64,000 bases of DNA from Pyrinomonadaceae bacterium (GCA_021228405.1 JAJQRF010000011.1:93046-157045), one strand, 5' to 3'. Shown: positions 33,453 through 42,513, numbered from the stretch's first letter. Notes: a model not told the origin generated them from the sequence alone. Made by a program: numbers and translations.

Positions 33453-34598
33453 CTATTCTTCGCTGATCGTCGTGAGCGTCATCGTTTGATTATGCAGATC
33501 GCAATGCCCGGTCGCATACGGTGAAATTTCGCCGTATGAATAAAACCCGACTTGCCTTGCCGACAAAGGAAGCTCATCGATCACGGCTTCGAGTTCTTCT
33601 TCGGCGCGTTCGCCCAAGATCAAACGGCGACCGACACAACTGATCGCAATCGAAAGCACGCTTTCCGCCGTCGATTCCGCGCCTTTTCCGTTCGTCATCA
33701 AAGCCGCTTCCGATGCGCCGTCGATCAGGCGGTCGAAATTTGCACGCATCAATTGAACGAGCGCGCCTTCGGGAACGTCGCCCGCAAAAGTCATCGATTG
33801 CTGTTTTTCGTCAACGCTCAGGATCGTGCGGACAATGCGTTTTTCTTCAAAAATGTTGGCGCGAAGCGAAAGCGGAAACAGCAATGCGGAAGCCGGAAGC
33901 TCGGCAACCAGATCGCCGAGATAATTTTTATAAAGCTGGAGCGCGGGTTTGCCGTCCAATTCAAAAAGCTGATTGCTGTTTGCCTTCGTAACTTTTCTTT
34001 CGGGACCGAAAATGTCCCAACCGCCTTTCGAGCCGTGCCCGATCCTGACCGAATCGCCGTAAAATCCGACCGCCGAAATAAAATTGCCCTGCGGTGCGCC
34101 GTCCTTCAAAACCCAAGTCCGCTCGAAACGGTCTTTGTCGCCCGCCAAACCGCCCGTGACGACGACGTTCGACGGCAAAACCGAATTCAAGCCTTTGACC
34201 AGTTCACTGCCGTTCACGTTCAAACCGTCGGACAAAACCAAAACGCCGCGCAGACTCGGTTTCAGCAAATCTTTCGCAATCTTTTCGCCCGCCGCAAACG
34301 ATTCCTTAGCATTCGAGATCGGCGCAGTTGCCATATCAAGACAAGTTTTCTCAAACTTTACGACCGCACATACCAAACTTTCATCGTTGATCGTTTCGCC
34401 CAAAATCTCGCCGGCGGTCGAACAACCGATTATTTTTGAATCAGGATAGTTTTTTGCCAATTCCTGCAACGGTTGCGGATTGTCGATAAAGGAAGTTGCG
34501 CCGAAAACGACGACCAGCGTTTCGGGAGAATCAAGCTCGACGGAAAAGGGATCAGACCACGAAGTTTTTTCGCAATAAGAATATGTTTCGATTTTCAT
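33453..34598 (-). CDS. FIST domain sensory protein
   Basis: A 381-aa protein with FIST N and C domains, which are thought to bind small ligands such as amino acids. Motifs: IIGCSTAGEILGETI, VLVLSDGLNVNGSELVKGL, VVTGGLAGDKDRFERTWVL, AVGFYGDSVRIGHGSKGGWD, and the C-terminal VGFYSYGEISPYATGHCDLHNQTMTL. Lone FIST proteins usually work with a chemotaxis or cyclic-di-GMP protein; the PAS-GGDEF-EAL gene 143 bases downstream on the same strand is a likely partner. A perfect 13-bp hairpin lies upstream. Confidence 0.9.
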   Translation of the reverse strand: MKIETYSYCEKTSWSDPFSVELDSPETLVVVFGATSFIDNPQPLQELAKNYPDSKIIGCSTAGEILGETINDESLVCAVVKFEKTCLDMATAPISNAKESFAAGEKIAKDLLKPSLRGVLVLSDGLNVNGSELVKGLNSVLPSNVVVTGGLAGDKDRFERTWVLKDGAPQGNFISAVGFYGDSVRIGHGSKGGWDIFGPERKVTKANSNQLFELDGKPALQLYKNYLGDLVAELPASALLFPLSLRANIFEEKRIVRTILSVDEKQQSMTFAGDVPEGALVQLMRANFDRLIDGASEAALMTNGKGAESTAESVLSIAISCVGRRLILGERAEEELEAVIDELPLSARQVGFYSYGEISPYATGHCDLHNQTMTLTTISEE

Positions 34599-34688
34599 AC
34601 AATTTCAACGGACATTTCGCCGTATTTGCTTATCGGCAAAAACACACGGAAAGTTAAATGATTTTTTTGTATTAAAATTAAAAAGCAA

Positions 34689-34720
34689 AAGCGTCAAATA
34701 AACTGAATTATTTGACGCTT
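34689..34720. terminator. Perfect 13-bp hairpin between FIST and TPR genes
   Basis: AAGCGTCAAATAA (34689-34701) pairs exactly with 34708-34720 over a 6-nt loop. It lies just after the stop of the membrane-TPR gene (minus strand), and upstream of the FIST gene. On the minus strand it is followed by TTTTGCTTTTTAATTTT, so it fits a terminator for the TPR gene. Confidence 0.8.
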
Positions 34721-34748
34721 GCCGATTTCAAATAGAATGATTTTTTTC

Positions 34749-36995
34749 CTAAAGTTTGAACGATAAAACTTCCTTCAAAACTTCATCGAGCTTGCTTTTG
34801 ACCGCTTTTCTTTTTTCGAGGTCGAACGTTTTATCCGCTTCCGCTATTTCATTTTTGACCGCGTCGGAAAGCGTTTTCGTTTCGCCCGATTCATCCTTCA
34901 GAAGTTCGATTTCGGCTTTCAAGAAACAGGCGTAAACAAAACGCGAATCAATTGTCAGAGTTTTCAAAAACTTGCCTAATTTCAGCCAATGTTCAGCGTT
35001 TCCGCCGCTATTTGATTTTTTTTGCGTCAGCGACAAAGCGCGCTGAAAATCCGCGACGGCTTGCGCGTTTTTGCCCGCGGCGATGTCGGTTTCGGCAAGA
35101 TTTATCCAAAGTTCGGCAGTCGTTTCGGCATCGTCGATATTTTCCGCCAATTTCAGCGCATTACTAAAAACCGTCTGCGATTTTTCGTAATTTCCCTTCT
35201 GAGAGTAAGCAAATCCGAGCGATTGTGCGGCTTGCAAAATCATTGCAGGAGCTGATTTTGAAGTATTTTGAGAATTTCCGCTTTGCACGAGAAATTGTTC
35301 GTAATGCTTCACGGCTTCGTCAAAATTCTTACGCTTGCTCAACATTTCACCGAGATAAAAATGCGCGTTCGGCTGATTGTTGTCGAGTTTGAGCGCGTCT
35401 TGCCAGGCTTTTACGGCTTCGTCTTCGCGGTCGAACTGCGCGGCGAGAACGCCGTAATTTATCAGCGAATTTGCGTCGGGTTTTAAGTGTTGAAACATCT
35501 TTTGATAATGCTTCAAAGCTTCTTCGTAACGTCCCGTTTTGATGAGCAAACGCGCCAGCGAATCCTGCGCCTGTCGAAACGCGGGATTGATGGCGACTGC
35601 TTCGGCAAGCAGGTTTTGCGCTTCGGAAATGTTTCCTTTTTCTTCGCTTATGAGCGCGAGTTTGAATTTCAGCGAAGCATCGAACGGATTGATTTGGGAA
35701 GCCGATCTTAAGTGCGCCTCGTCGTTTCCCTTCGCGCTGTAAACGAATTTCGCCTGGTCGATCAAAGCCATCAACAACAACGTGAAAACCGCCGCGATCT
35801 TTACGAAACGCGCCGAAAAACTCGAACCCGAAAACCACTTCCAAACAAAATTCGGCGAATCGGCGACGGTATTTTCCTTCTTTGTATTCAGCAATAAAGA
35901 AGCGATTCGCCCGTCGCGCAGCTTCCAGATCGCGCCGTCGAGGATGAAATGATGCAGATTCACAAGCGCGGTAATAATCAAAAAGCTCGTCCCGAAATCG
36001 AGCCTTAAGATGCGGCTTGCAATCCACGGAACGGGCAAAAACAAGGCGATTCCGCCGACGAACAAAACTCCGAAATAAGCCGAAAATTTCCAACCGATTT
36101 GCGCCGTATTTTCGCTTTGTTCATTCACTTTTTCGCGTCGCGCATAATACGTCGTGATCCAGATATATTGTGCCGAGTGCATCACGGCAAGAACCGCAAT
36201 TGTCGCCGGATTTTGCAGAATTCCCGCGTTTGTAAAAAACATCATTCCCGTCGGAACCACGAACCAAACGATCTGCGTCGAAAGAATCACGAGCGGTGCA
36301 GTCATCGCGGAAACGCTCGTCTGTTTGATAAATTCACGAAAGCTGTAAATGCTTGAAAATGCAAATACCGCCAACGCCGCAGTCCATAAATACATCGCAA
36401 TTTTCGTCGGAATCCCGAGCGAAATCACGTAATCGTCGCTTGCCGTTCCCGAATGAAACGCGAGAAAAAACATCAGATACGGCATCAGAAAAGAAATATA
36501 AAGCGCACGGCGCGTTTTCAGGTTTGTTTCGACACCGTTGCGTCGAGCGAACATCAAACCGATTCCGAAATTTTGTCCCGTGTAATGAAACGGGCTCCAG
36601 GTCAGGTAAAGAGTGAAAACGAAGGCGAGCAAATAAGTCGAAAAATGGCTGAGAACGACGAGCAAAGCAATGAGTAAAGTGATGTGAACCGTGAAGATTT
36701 TATACTTGGCGATCTCTTCCTTAGTGCGAAAAACGCGGTAGATCGTCGCCATATAATGCGGATAATTGAAAAAAAGTGCGAGCGCGTAAAAGATCGTGAT
36801 GACCGTTTGCGGAAAATTTGCCGTCCCGTAAAGCGTCAACAGCAGAAGCGGCACAGACCACGCTCCGCAACCGATTATCAAATCCGTTTTCGGACCGTAA
36901 ATCCATTTGGAACAAACATTTTCGTTTGCATCCGCGCTCCGCGAAACAGTTTCGGGAATTCCCGCAAACGGCAAAAAACTTTCGGCTTTTTTCAT
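34749..36995 (-). CDS. Polytopic membrane protein with C-terminal TPR repeats
   Basis: A 748-aa protein. The N-terminal ~420 residues hold about ten membrane helices with intervening motifs (NYPHYMATIYRVFRTKEE; TWSPFHYTGQNFGIGLMF; VNLHHFILDGAIWKLRD) whose conserved-looking His residues recall membrane enzymes that act on lipids. From about 425 the protein is a series of TPR units (INPFDASLKFKLALISEEKG; DALKLDNNQPNAHFYLGEML). Similar architectures occur in acidobacteria; no function is established that I know of. The start MKKAESFLPFAG lacks a signal peptide. It is monocistronic. Confidence 0.75.
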   Translation of the reverse strand: MKKAESFLPFAGIPETVSRSADANENVCSKWIYGPKTDLIIGCGAWSVPLLLLTLYGTANFPQTVITIFYALALFFNYPHYMATIYRVFRTKEEIAKYKIFTVHITLLIALLVVLSHFSTYLLAFVFTLYLTWSPFHYTGQNFGIGLMFARRNGVETNLKTRRALYISFLMPYLMFFLAFHSGTASDDYVISLGIPTKIAMYLWTAALAVFAFSSIYSFREFIKQTSVSAMTAPLVILSTQIVWFVVPTGMMFFTNAGILQNPATIAVLAVMHSAQYIWITTYYARREKVNEQSENTAQIGWKFSAYFGVLFVGGIALFLPVPWIASRILRLDFGTSFLIITALVNLHHFILDGAIWKLRDGRIASLLLNTKKENTVADSPNFVWKWFSGSSFSARFVKIAAVFTLLLMALIDQAKFVYSAKGNDEAHLRSASQINPFDASLKFKLALISEEKGNISEAQNLLAEAVAINPAFRQAQDSLARLLIKTGRYEEALKHYQKMFQHLKPDANSLINYGVLAAQFDREDEAVKAWQDALKLDNNQPNAHFYLGEMLSKRKNFDEAVKHYEQFLVQSGNSQNTSKSAPAMILQAAQSLGFAYSQKGNYEKSQTVFSNALKLAENIDDAETTAELWINLAETDIAAGKNAQAVADFQRALSLTQKKSNSGGNAEHWLKLGKFLKTLTIDSRFVYACFLKAEIELLKDESGETKTLSDAVKNEIAEADKTFDLEKRKAVKSKLDEVLKEVLSFKL

Positions 36996-37329
36996 AAATC
37001 AGTTGAATTACAGGTAAGAAGGAGTTGATAAATTTGAAATGAATTTCGGGAAAAATAAATCGGAAGCCGAGCGGTTTTATTCAGCTTCCAATATTTAAAA
37101 TACGCAGAATTTTGCCGACTTGCAAGCAAAATTCACGTGGGAATATTTTCCAATCTCTACAAATTTCTCTTTTCAAAGACGTTTTCAGTTTTCGCATTTT
37201 CCCGAATTCGGCTTTATTTTTTGCAAAATGCTTATGCCTCAACTCGGACGAAAAATCGACAATGCGAATAAACTCTTTATTTGCTCGCAGTTTTTGAAAA
37301 TTAAATTTCGATTTTAACTGCCAATCTCA
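36996..37329. other. Gene-poor intergenic stretch
   Basis: No convincing coding sequence. It contains a GGAAGC/GCTTCC hairpin (37061-37088) and AT-rich sequence, and it ends at the sigma-54 promoter of the DUF2071 gene. Short open frames here lack ribosome sites and resemble no protein. Confidence 0.5.
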
Positions 37330-37345
37330 AGGCACGAGTTTTGCA
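37330..37345 (+). promoter_or_regulatory. Sigma-54 (RpoN) promoter
   Basis: AGGCACGAGTTTTGCA: GG at 37331-37332 and GC at 37343-37344 with the obligatory 10-base gap, and all but the first T of TGGCACGN4TTGCA. Transcription would start near 37356, thirty bases before the DUF2071 ATG. An activator of the NtrC type must exist elsewhere, as none is in the window. Confidence 0.7.
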
Positions 37346-37385
37346 TTTTCAAAATAGACTATTTGGTGATAATCACTTTGATTTT

Positions 37386-38114
37386 ATGAGAATTCCGACG
37401 CTTCAAGGCATTATCAAACGCAGACTTCTGGTAAATTTTCGCGCCGATGCGGAAAATATCCGAAAAATTCTGCCGAAAAAATTCCGTCCGAAACTGCACC
37501 GAGGAAATGCAATCGCAGGAATTTGTCTGATTCGGCTCGAACAAATCCGCCCGAAATATGCGCCCGAATTTCTCGGAATTTCGAGCGAAAACGCCGCACA
37601 TAGAATCGCCGTCGAATGGAAAGACGAAACGGGCGAAACGCGCGAAGGCGTTTATATTCCGCGCCGCGACACCAATTCTTTCATCAATGTGAGCATCGGC
37701 GGAACGCTTTTTCCGGGCGAACATCACAAAGCCGAATTTGAAGTCGAAAGCGTCGAAAATGAAATCGATTTTGCGATGAAATCGGACGACAAAAAAGTTT
37801 CAGTCGCACTGAAAGGCAGAATTTCCGATGCTTTGCCGAAAACCTCCGTTTTTTCTTCGCTATCGCAAGCATCAAAGTTTTTTGAACCCGGTTCGCTCGG
37901 TTTTTCCGTCACCAAAGACGGAAATTATCTCGACGGCATCAGTTTGGAAACCAAAATATGGAAAGTCGATGCGTTTGAAATCGATTATGTTCGTTCGAGT
38001 TTTTACAATGACGAAAGCATTTTCCCGAAAGGTTCGATTAAGTTCGACCACGCATTAATTATGCAAAACATCGCCCACGAATGGCACAGCGCGGCGGGTT
38101 TTGAGTTAAAATAA
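37386..38114 (+). CDS. DUF2071 (YqjF-like) protein
   Basis: A 242-aa cytoplasmic protein of the DUF2071 family, whose fold is related to acetoacetate decarboxylase. Landmarks: RRLLVNFRADAENIRKILP, NAIAGICLIRLEQIRPKY, EGVYIPRRDTNSFINVSIGGTLFPG and a C-terminal EIDYVRSSFYNDESIFPKG. The proteins are often next to stress or thiol-related genes, but no activity is proven. ATG at 37386 is chosen over an in-frame TTG at 37341 that lies inside the promoter. Expression appears to depend on sigma-54. Confidence 0.85.
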   Translation: MRIPTLQGIIKRRLLVNFRADAENIRKILPKKFRPKLHRGNAIAGICLIRLEQIRPKYAPEFLGISSENAAHRIAVEWKDETGETREGVYIPRRDTNSFINVSIGGTLFPGEHHKAEFEVESVENEIDFAMKSDDKKVSVALKGRISDALPKTSVFSSLSQASKFFEPGSLGFSVTKDGNYLDGISLETKIWKVDAFEIDYVRSSFYNDESIFPKGSIKFDHALIMQNIAHEWHSAAGFELK

Positions 38115-38161
38115 AGGTATTTCAAACTCTTTTTGATAAAATGATTTAAGAGGTGATTTTT

Positions 38162-38782
38162 ATGGACGCAGTTTTAGAAAAACCTGTCATCAACGAATTC
38201 GGAGTTTCGCGTTTCGTTTTGCAATTCGATCCGTTTATAAAAATGACGGACGATCAGTTTTTCGATTTTTGTCAGGCAAACCGCGATGTGCGGATCGAGA
38301 GAAACTCACAAGGAGAAATAATAGTTATGCCGCCGACGGGTTGGGAAACAGGAAATACAAATGCAGAAATAACTGCACAATTAAGGATTTGGTCAAAGCA
38401 AAACGGACACGGCAAAAGTGCTGACTCTTCGACAGGCTACGTTTTGCCGAACGGTGCAGTAATGTCGCCCGATGCTTCGTGGATTTTGAACGGAAGACTC
38501 GAAAAAATCCCGCCTGCCAAACGCCGAAAGTTTCTGCCGCTTGCGCCCGATTTCGTCATCGAACTTCGTTCTGCTTCCGATTCGCTCAAAAAATTACAGG
38601 AAAAAATGGAAGAATACATCGAAAACGGAGTTTCGCTCGGTTGGCTGATCGACGTAAAAAACAAAAAGATTCACGTTTATGAAGCAAATGCCGAAACGCA
38701 AATCTTAGAAAATCCGAATGAAATTTCAGGCGAACCGATTTTGAAAAACTTCGTGCTGAATCTAAAGGAGATTTGGGAATAA
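38162..38782 (+). CDS. Uma2 family (DUF820) putative endonuclease
   Basis: A 206-aa Uma2 protein. Motifs: MTDDQFFDFCQANRDVRIER, EIIVMPPTGWETG, SPDASWIL (catalytic Asp position), APDFVIELRSASDSLKKLQEKM and YIENGVSLGWLIDVKNKKIHVY. An AGAGG ribosome site precedes the ATG at 38162. It is a tandem paralogue of the next gene, with many shared segments (for example IENG.SLGWLID), so it arose by local duplication. Confidence 0.9.
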   Translation: MDAVLEKPVINEFGVSRFVLQFDPFIKMTDDQFFDFCQANRDVRIERNSQGEIIVMPPTGWETGNTNAEITAQLRIWSKQNGHGKSADSSTGYVLPNGAVMSPDASWILNGRLEKIPPAKRRKFLPLAPDFVIELRSASDSLKKLQEKMEEYIENGVSLGWLIDVKNKKIHVYEANAETQILENPNEISGEPILKNFVLNLKEIWE

Positions 38783-38811
38783 TTGTCATCCGAAAAATCA
38801 GGAGTTTTATT

Positions 38812-39441
38812 ATGATTTCGACTACTACAAAAAGAAGTTCGCGCGTTTTTTTCAATCCGTATGAATCGATCGAAGTCGATTTCGGTAAATTTCTGAAACC
38901 GATGAATGATGACGAGTTTTTCGATTTTTGCCAGCGTAATAAAAGTTTACGGATTGAAATGAATGCAGACGGAGAAATTATTTTTATGCCGCCGACGGGA
39001 AGCGAAACCGGAATTAAAAACTTTAAATTAACGGGAATGTTTTGGACTTGGGTTGAAAAAGACGGAAGCGGCGAAGGTTTCGATTCTTCGACCGGATTCG
39101 TATTGCCGAACGGCGCAAAGCGTTCGCCCGATCTTTCGTGGATGACGCTCGAAAAATGGAATGCGATCCCGAAAGCCAAACGAAAAAAATTCGCGCCTGT
39201 CTGCCCCGATTTCGTCGTCGAACTCCGTTCGGAAACCGATAATCTGAACAAATTGCAAGAAAAAATGACAGAATATATCGAAAACGGCGCGTCGCTCGGC
39301 TGGCTGATCGATGCCGCAAAACGCAAAGTTTATGTTTACCGCCCGAATGAGGAAGTTGAAATTTTAGAAAACCCAAACGAAATTTCAGGTGAACCGCTTT
39401 TGAAAGATTTTACGCTGAAGTTGAAGGAGATTTGGGAGTAG
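38812..39441 (+). CDS. Uma2 family (DUF820) putative endonuclease, tandem copy
   Basis: A 209-aa paralogue of the upstream Uma2 protein: FFDFCQRNKSLRIEMNADGE, IIFMPPTGSETG, RSPDLSWMTLEKW, CPDFVVELRSETDNLNKLQEKM, YIENGASLGWLIDAAKRKVYVY. An AGGAG site lies seven bases before the ATG at 38812. The intergenic gap is 29 bases, so the pair is likely one transcript. Confidence 0.9.
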   Translation: MISTTTKRSSRVFFNPYESIEVDFGKFLKPMNDDEFFDFCQRNKSLRIEMNADGEIIFMPPTGSETGIKNFKLTGMFWTWVEKDGSGEGFDSSTGFVLPNGAKRSPDLSWMTLEKWNAIPKAKRKKFAPVCPDFVVELRSETDNLNKLQEKMTEYIENGASLGWLIDAAKRKVYVYRPNEEVEILENPNEISGEPLLKDFTLKLKEIWE

Positions 39442-39445
39442 TTTT

Positions 39446-39529
39446 ATGAAGTTAGCAAAAATTTTCATCGCGTTTACTTTTCTTCTGGCTTTTGCTGTTT
39501 GCGCTCGTTTAGGAATTTTTAATGCGTGA
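39446..39529 (+). CDS. 27-residue membrane or signal-peptide-like ORF
   Basis: MKLAKIFIAFTFLLAFAVCA followed by RLGIFNA: a perfect signal-peptide-like segment with a LAFAVCA end, starting four bases after the Uma2 stop and overlapping the next start (ATGCGTGA) by eight bases. It may be a genuine small membrane protein, a leader coupled to the next gene, or the stub of an exported protein that lost its body. No second segment in frame supports a longer original gene. Confidence 0.35.
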   Translation: MKLAKIFIAFTFLLAFAVCARLGIFNA

Positions 39530-39827
39530 ATTAACATTTGAAGAAATTAAAGAGGCACTTCGGTTGCGTCAAGGCGGAACGGCATTAGTTTACGAATATC
39601 AATTAAGTCATTCGTGGTTTGTGTTACGAATTACAAATCCAAAGTTAGCAGGTAATTTTCATTTAATCCTTGGTAGTTGTGACAGAATTGAATTTGATAT
39701 TTCTTGGGGACAAGCAAATATTGAAATTGAAAAAGACGGTGAAAATTATTTAGTCAGAGATAGCAATCACTTATTTGTTAAGTGCGGAATCGTTTTAGGA
39801 AAATATAATGTTCCGCCTATTTGGTAA
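39522..39827 (+). CDS. Small protein of unknown function
   Basis: A 101-aa soluble protein (MRELTFEEIKEALRLRQGG), rich in strands (LVYEYQLSHSWFVLRITNPK; HLILGSCDRIEFDISWGQ). More AT-rich than its neighbours, which suggests recent gain. The size and composition recall small immunity-like proteins, but no toxin is adjacent. Start codon overlaps the preceding mini-ORF, so translation may be coupled. Confidence 0.55.
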   Translation: MRELTFEEIKEALRLRQGGTALVYEYQLSHSWFVLRITNPKLAGNFHLILGSCDRIEFDISWGQANIEIEKDGENYLVRDSNHLFVKCGIVLGKYNVPPIW

Positions 39828-39847
39828 TTTATAATTAGATTTTTAAT

Positions 39848-40954
39848 ATGCAATTTTCATTTGATACAAACTTAAACAAAATCGCCGAAAAGGTTGAGCG
39901 AAATGAGCGTTTGACCTTTGATGAAGGCGTTGCGCTTTATCAAACCGACGATCTGAACGCGCTCGGGAAACTGGCGGATTTCGTGCGGCGGAAAAAGCAC
40001 GGGAAAACGACTTATTACAACGTCAATCGGCATTTTAATCATACGAATATCTGCGTCGCCGATTGTAAATTTTGCGGTTTTTACAAACGTGCGCGGCAGG
40101 AAGGAGCTTATACTTATTCGATTCAGGAAGGCATTGACATTGCGCGCAACGCCGTCAATGAAGGCGCGACCGAACTGCACATTGTCGGCGGTTTGAATAC
40201 GAAATTACCGTTCGAGTATTACACGGATTTGTTTTCTTCGCTGAAGCGCGAATTTCCCGCGCTTCATCTGAAGGCGTTGACGATGGTCGAATTAGACTTT
40301 TTCGCGCGTTTTTATAAAATGTCGGACGAAGAAGTGATCGAACGGCTGAAAGCGGCGGGAATGGATTCGTGTCCGGGCGGCGGCGCGGAGATTTTTGCCG
40401 AACCGACGCGTTCGCGCATCTGCGACCACAAATGCGACGGCGAACGTTGGCTCGAACTCGCAGGAAAAGTCCATAAAGTCGGTTTGAAAACAAACGCGAC
40501 GATGCTTTACGGACACATCGAAACGACCGAAGACCGCATCGATCATTTCGTCAAATTGCGCGAACAGCAGGACAAAACCGGCGGTTTTCAGTGTTTTATT
40601 CCGCTCGCGTTTTATCCGAACGGAACCGCGCTTTCATCGCTTCCCGGACCCGATGCGATGCTCAATCTGAAAACCATCGCCGTTTCGCGCCTGATGCTCG
40701 ACAATTTCGATCACATCAAAGCATACTGGGTGATGCTCGGCTTGCCGACGACGCAGACCGCACTTCATTTCGGCGCAAACGACGTTGACGGCACGATCAC
40801 CGACGGCGGCGAGCTGACACACGCTTATTCCGTCGAAGAAGGCGGCGAACGCAAAATGACGAAAGCCGAATTAATCAATCTGATCGAAAACGCAGGTTTT
40901 GAAGCGGTCGAACGCGACACGGTTTACAATCGTGTCGAAAGAGCGGCGGCTTAG
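39848..40954 (+). CDS. mqnE: Aminofutalosine synthase MqnE
   Basis: Radical SAM enzyme that joins 3-[(1-carboxyvinyl)oxy]benzoate with adenosyl from SAM to give 6-amino-6-deoxyfutalosine, an early step of the futalosine route to menaquinone. The 368-aa length fits. The Fe-S motif [13 protein letters not shown] (CxxxCxxC) follows [21 protein letters not shown] and the C-terminal [13 protein letters not shown] are typical of MqnE/MqnC/CofGH. DGT and [10 protein letters not shown] near residue 310 support MqnE rather than CofH. Other mqn genes are not adjacent, which is common in scattered pathways. Confidence 0.93.
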   Translation: MQFSFDTNLNKIAEKVERNERLTFDEGVALYQTDDLNALGKLADFVRRKKHGKTTYYNVNRHFNHTNICVADCKFCGFYKRARQEGAYTYSIQEGIDIARNAVNEGATELHIVGGLNTKLPFEYYTDLFSSLKREFPALHLKALTMVELDFFARFYKMSDEEVIERLKAAGMDSCPGGGAEIFAEPTRSRICDHKCDGERWLELAGKVHKVGLKTNATMLYGHIETTEDRIDHFVKLREQQDKTGGFQCFIPLAFYPNGTALSSLPGPDAMLNLKTIAVSRLMLDNFDHIKAYWVMLGLPTTQTALHFGANDVDGTITDGGELTHAYSVEEGGERKMTKAELINLIENAGFEAVERDTVYNRVERAAA

Positions 40955-40967
40955 ATTTAGAGAAATT

Positions 40968-41405
40968 ATGACTAAAACCATTTGGAATAAACTTCTGGCA
41001 GGGCTTGGTATTGCCGTTGTTTCAGCACAAATATTTCTTTTGGCTTACATATACAAAAAAAATGGCGGTACTACAGGTGCTGATCCGGTCACACCTACAC
41101 TTCCATTTATTATTTCGCTGATAATTTCTCTATTCATTTTTGTCAGGAAAGGCAAAATTACAAATCCCATATTAAACCTGACCGTAATTATTGTAAGTTT
41201 ATTTGGCTGTTTACTTCCATACTGGTTAGAAAGAACGGGCATTTTAGTTCAATATGACCGGTGGTTGAATAACGAAAGATTCATAAATATTGAAAATCTG
41301 GAACTACGCTTTTCGGGGTTTGTCGCCGTAGAATTGCTTGTATGTATAGGAGTAGCTATGGTTGTCAAATATCTGCCGCTGAATACCGGGAACCAGTTAA
41401 AATAA
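40968..41405 (+). CDS. Small membrane protein of unknown function
   Basis: A 145-aa protein with four predicted membrane helices (LLAGLGIAVVSAQIFLLAYIY; LPFIISLIISLFIFV; PILNLTVIIVSLFGCLLPYW; FVAVELLVCIGVAMVV). Lower GC than mqnE. ATG at 40968 follows AGAGAAATT, a weak site. No family recognised. It starts 13 bases after mqnE and is followed by a Uma2 gene on the same strand. Confidence 0.6.
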   Translation: MTKTIWNKLLAGLGIAVVSAQIFLLAYIYKKNGGTTGADPVTPTLPFIISLIISLFIFVRKGKITNPILNLTVIIVSLFGCLLPYWLERTGILVQYDRWLNNERFINIENLELRFSGFVAVELLVCIGVAMVVKYLPLNTGNQLK

Positions 41406-41450
41406 AGCTGATAAAATAATCGAAACCGGGCGTTGGATTGGAAAAAGAAA

Positions 41451-42029
41451 ATGAGTGCGATACCGAAAACAAAAACAACGGTTGAAGAATATCTTGAAAT
41501 AGAGAGAAATTCGGATGAAAAACACGAATACTTCAACGGTGAAATATTTGCAATGTCAGGCGCAAAGCGAAATCATAATGTAATTGCGTGGAACATTGGC
41601 GGCGAACTTCGGCAAAAATTAAAAGATAGAAAATGCGAAGCATATCCGGCTGATATGCGCGTTTTCGTTCCGAAAACCAATCTTTACACATATCCCGATT
41701 TGGTCGTCGTTTGCGGCGAACCGAAGTTTCAGGATAATGTTTTCGATACGCTTCTTAATCCCGTTTTGCTCATCGAAGTTCTTTCCGATTCGACCGAAAG
41801 CTATGATCGCGGAAAGAAATTTCAGCATTATCGAAGCATCGAGAGTTTGCAGGAATACGTTTTAGTTTCGCAGGATGAAGCGCGAATCGAAAAATATGTT
41901 CGTCACGGCGATGGATTCTGGCTTTTGTCGGAAGCCGTCGGCATCGATTCGGAAATCGAATTTTCCTCGATCGAATGTTTGATTAAATTGAGCGAAGTTT
42001 ACGACAAGATAAATTTTGAAAATGAGTGA
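41451..42029 (+). CDS. Uma2 family (DUF820) putative endonuclease
   Basis: A 192-aa Uma2 protein of the second subtype in this window: TTVEEYLEIERNSDEKHEYFNGEIFAMSG, LYTYPDLVVVCGEP, NPVLLIEVLSDSTESYDRGKKF and YVLVSQDEARIEKYVRH. It matches the gene at 13454 rather than the tandem pair at 38162/38812. ATG at 41451 is preferred to an in-frame TTG at 41433. The 3' end overlaps the next start by eight bases. Confidence 0.9.
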   Translation: MSAIPKTKTTVEEYLEIERNSDEKHEYFNGEIFAMSGAKRNHNVIAWNIGGELRQKLKDRKCEAYPADMRVFVPKTNLYTYPDLVVVCGEPKFQDNVFDTLLNPVLLIEVLSDSTESYDRGKKFQHYRSIESLQEYVLVSQDEARIEKYVRHGDGFWLLSEAVGIDSEIEFSSIECLIKLSEVYDKINFENE

Positions 42030-42510
42030 TGCCCGTAAAAATCTGATCAGAATATTGCAAAACGCACACGCGGGCGAACTTGCGGCGGCGTATGCTTATC
42101 GCGGACATTGGAAATCGGTCAGGAACGAAAAGGAAAAGGAAGGCATTAAAAAGATCGAAGCGGAAGAATGGGAACACCGCGAAAATGTGCGGAAATGGCT
42201 TTCCGAATTGAACGCCCAACCGCGCAAATTGCGTGAAGCCGTTTTTTGGACGATCGGTAGAACTCTGGGTTTGACGTGTTACGTTTCGGGCTGGTTTTTC
42301 CCGATGTATTTTGCGGGCAGATTGGAAAGTCAAAACGTGCAGGAATATGTCACGGCGGCGGAATTTGCAAAGGAACTCGGGATGAAAGATTGCTACGAAG
42401 AAATGATGCAAATGTCGCAAACCGAAGGCGAACACGAAAATTTTTTCAGTCAAACGGTCGCCAAACATAAACTTTTGCCAATCACGAAATCAGTCTTTAA
42501 ATGGAGTTAA
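42022..42510 (+). CDS. Ferritin-like di-iron protein
   Basis: A 162-aa all-helical protein with the carboxylate-bridged di-iron pattern: AHAGELAAAYAYRGHW (first Glu), KKIEAEEWEHRENV (ExxH), EYVTAAEFAKELG (Glu) and TEGEHENFFSQ (ExxH). This matches the ferritin-like/COQ7-like superfamily. A hydroxylase or rubrerythrin-like role is possible; COQ7 itself seems unlikely in an organism that appears to make menaquinone. ATG at 42022 overlaps the Uma2 gene's end. Confidence 0.78.
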   Translation: MSDARKNLIRILQNAHAGELAAAYAYRGHWKSVRNEKEKEGIKKIEAEEWEHRENVRKWLSELNAQPRKLREAVFWTIGRTLGLTCYVSGWFFPMYFAGRLESQNVQEYVTAAEFAKELGMKDCYEEMMQMSQTEGEHENFFSQTVAKHKLLPITKSVFKWS

Positions 42511-42513
42511 CCC

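Noticed and set aside
42022..42510. COQ7 / demethoxyubiquinone hydroxylase
   Set aside because: The di-iron motif fits a ferritin-like protein, but menaquinone via futalosine makes ubiquinone hydroxylation unlikely.
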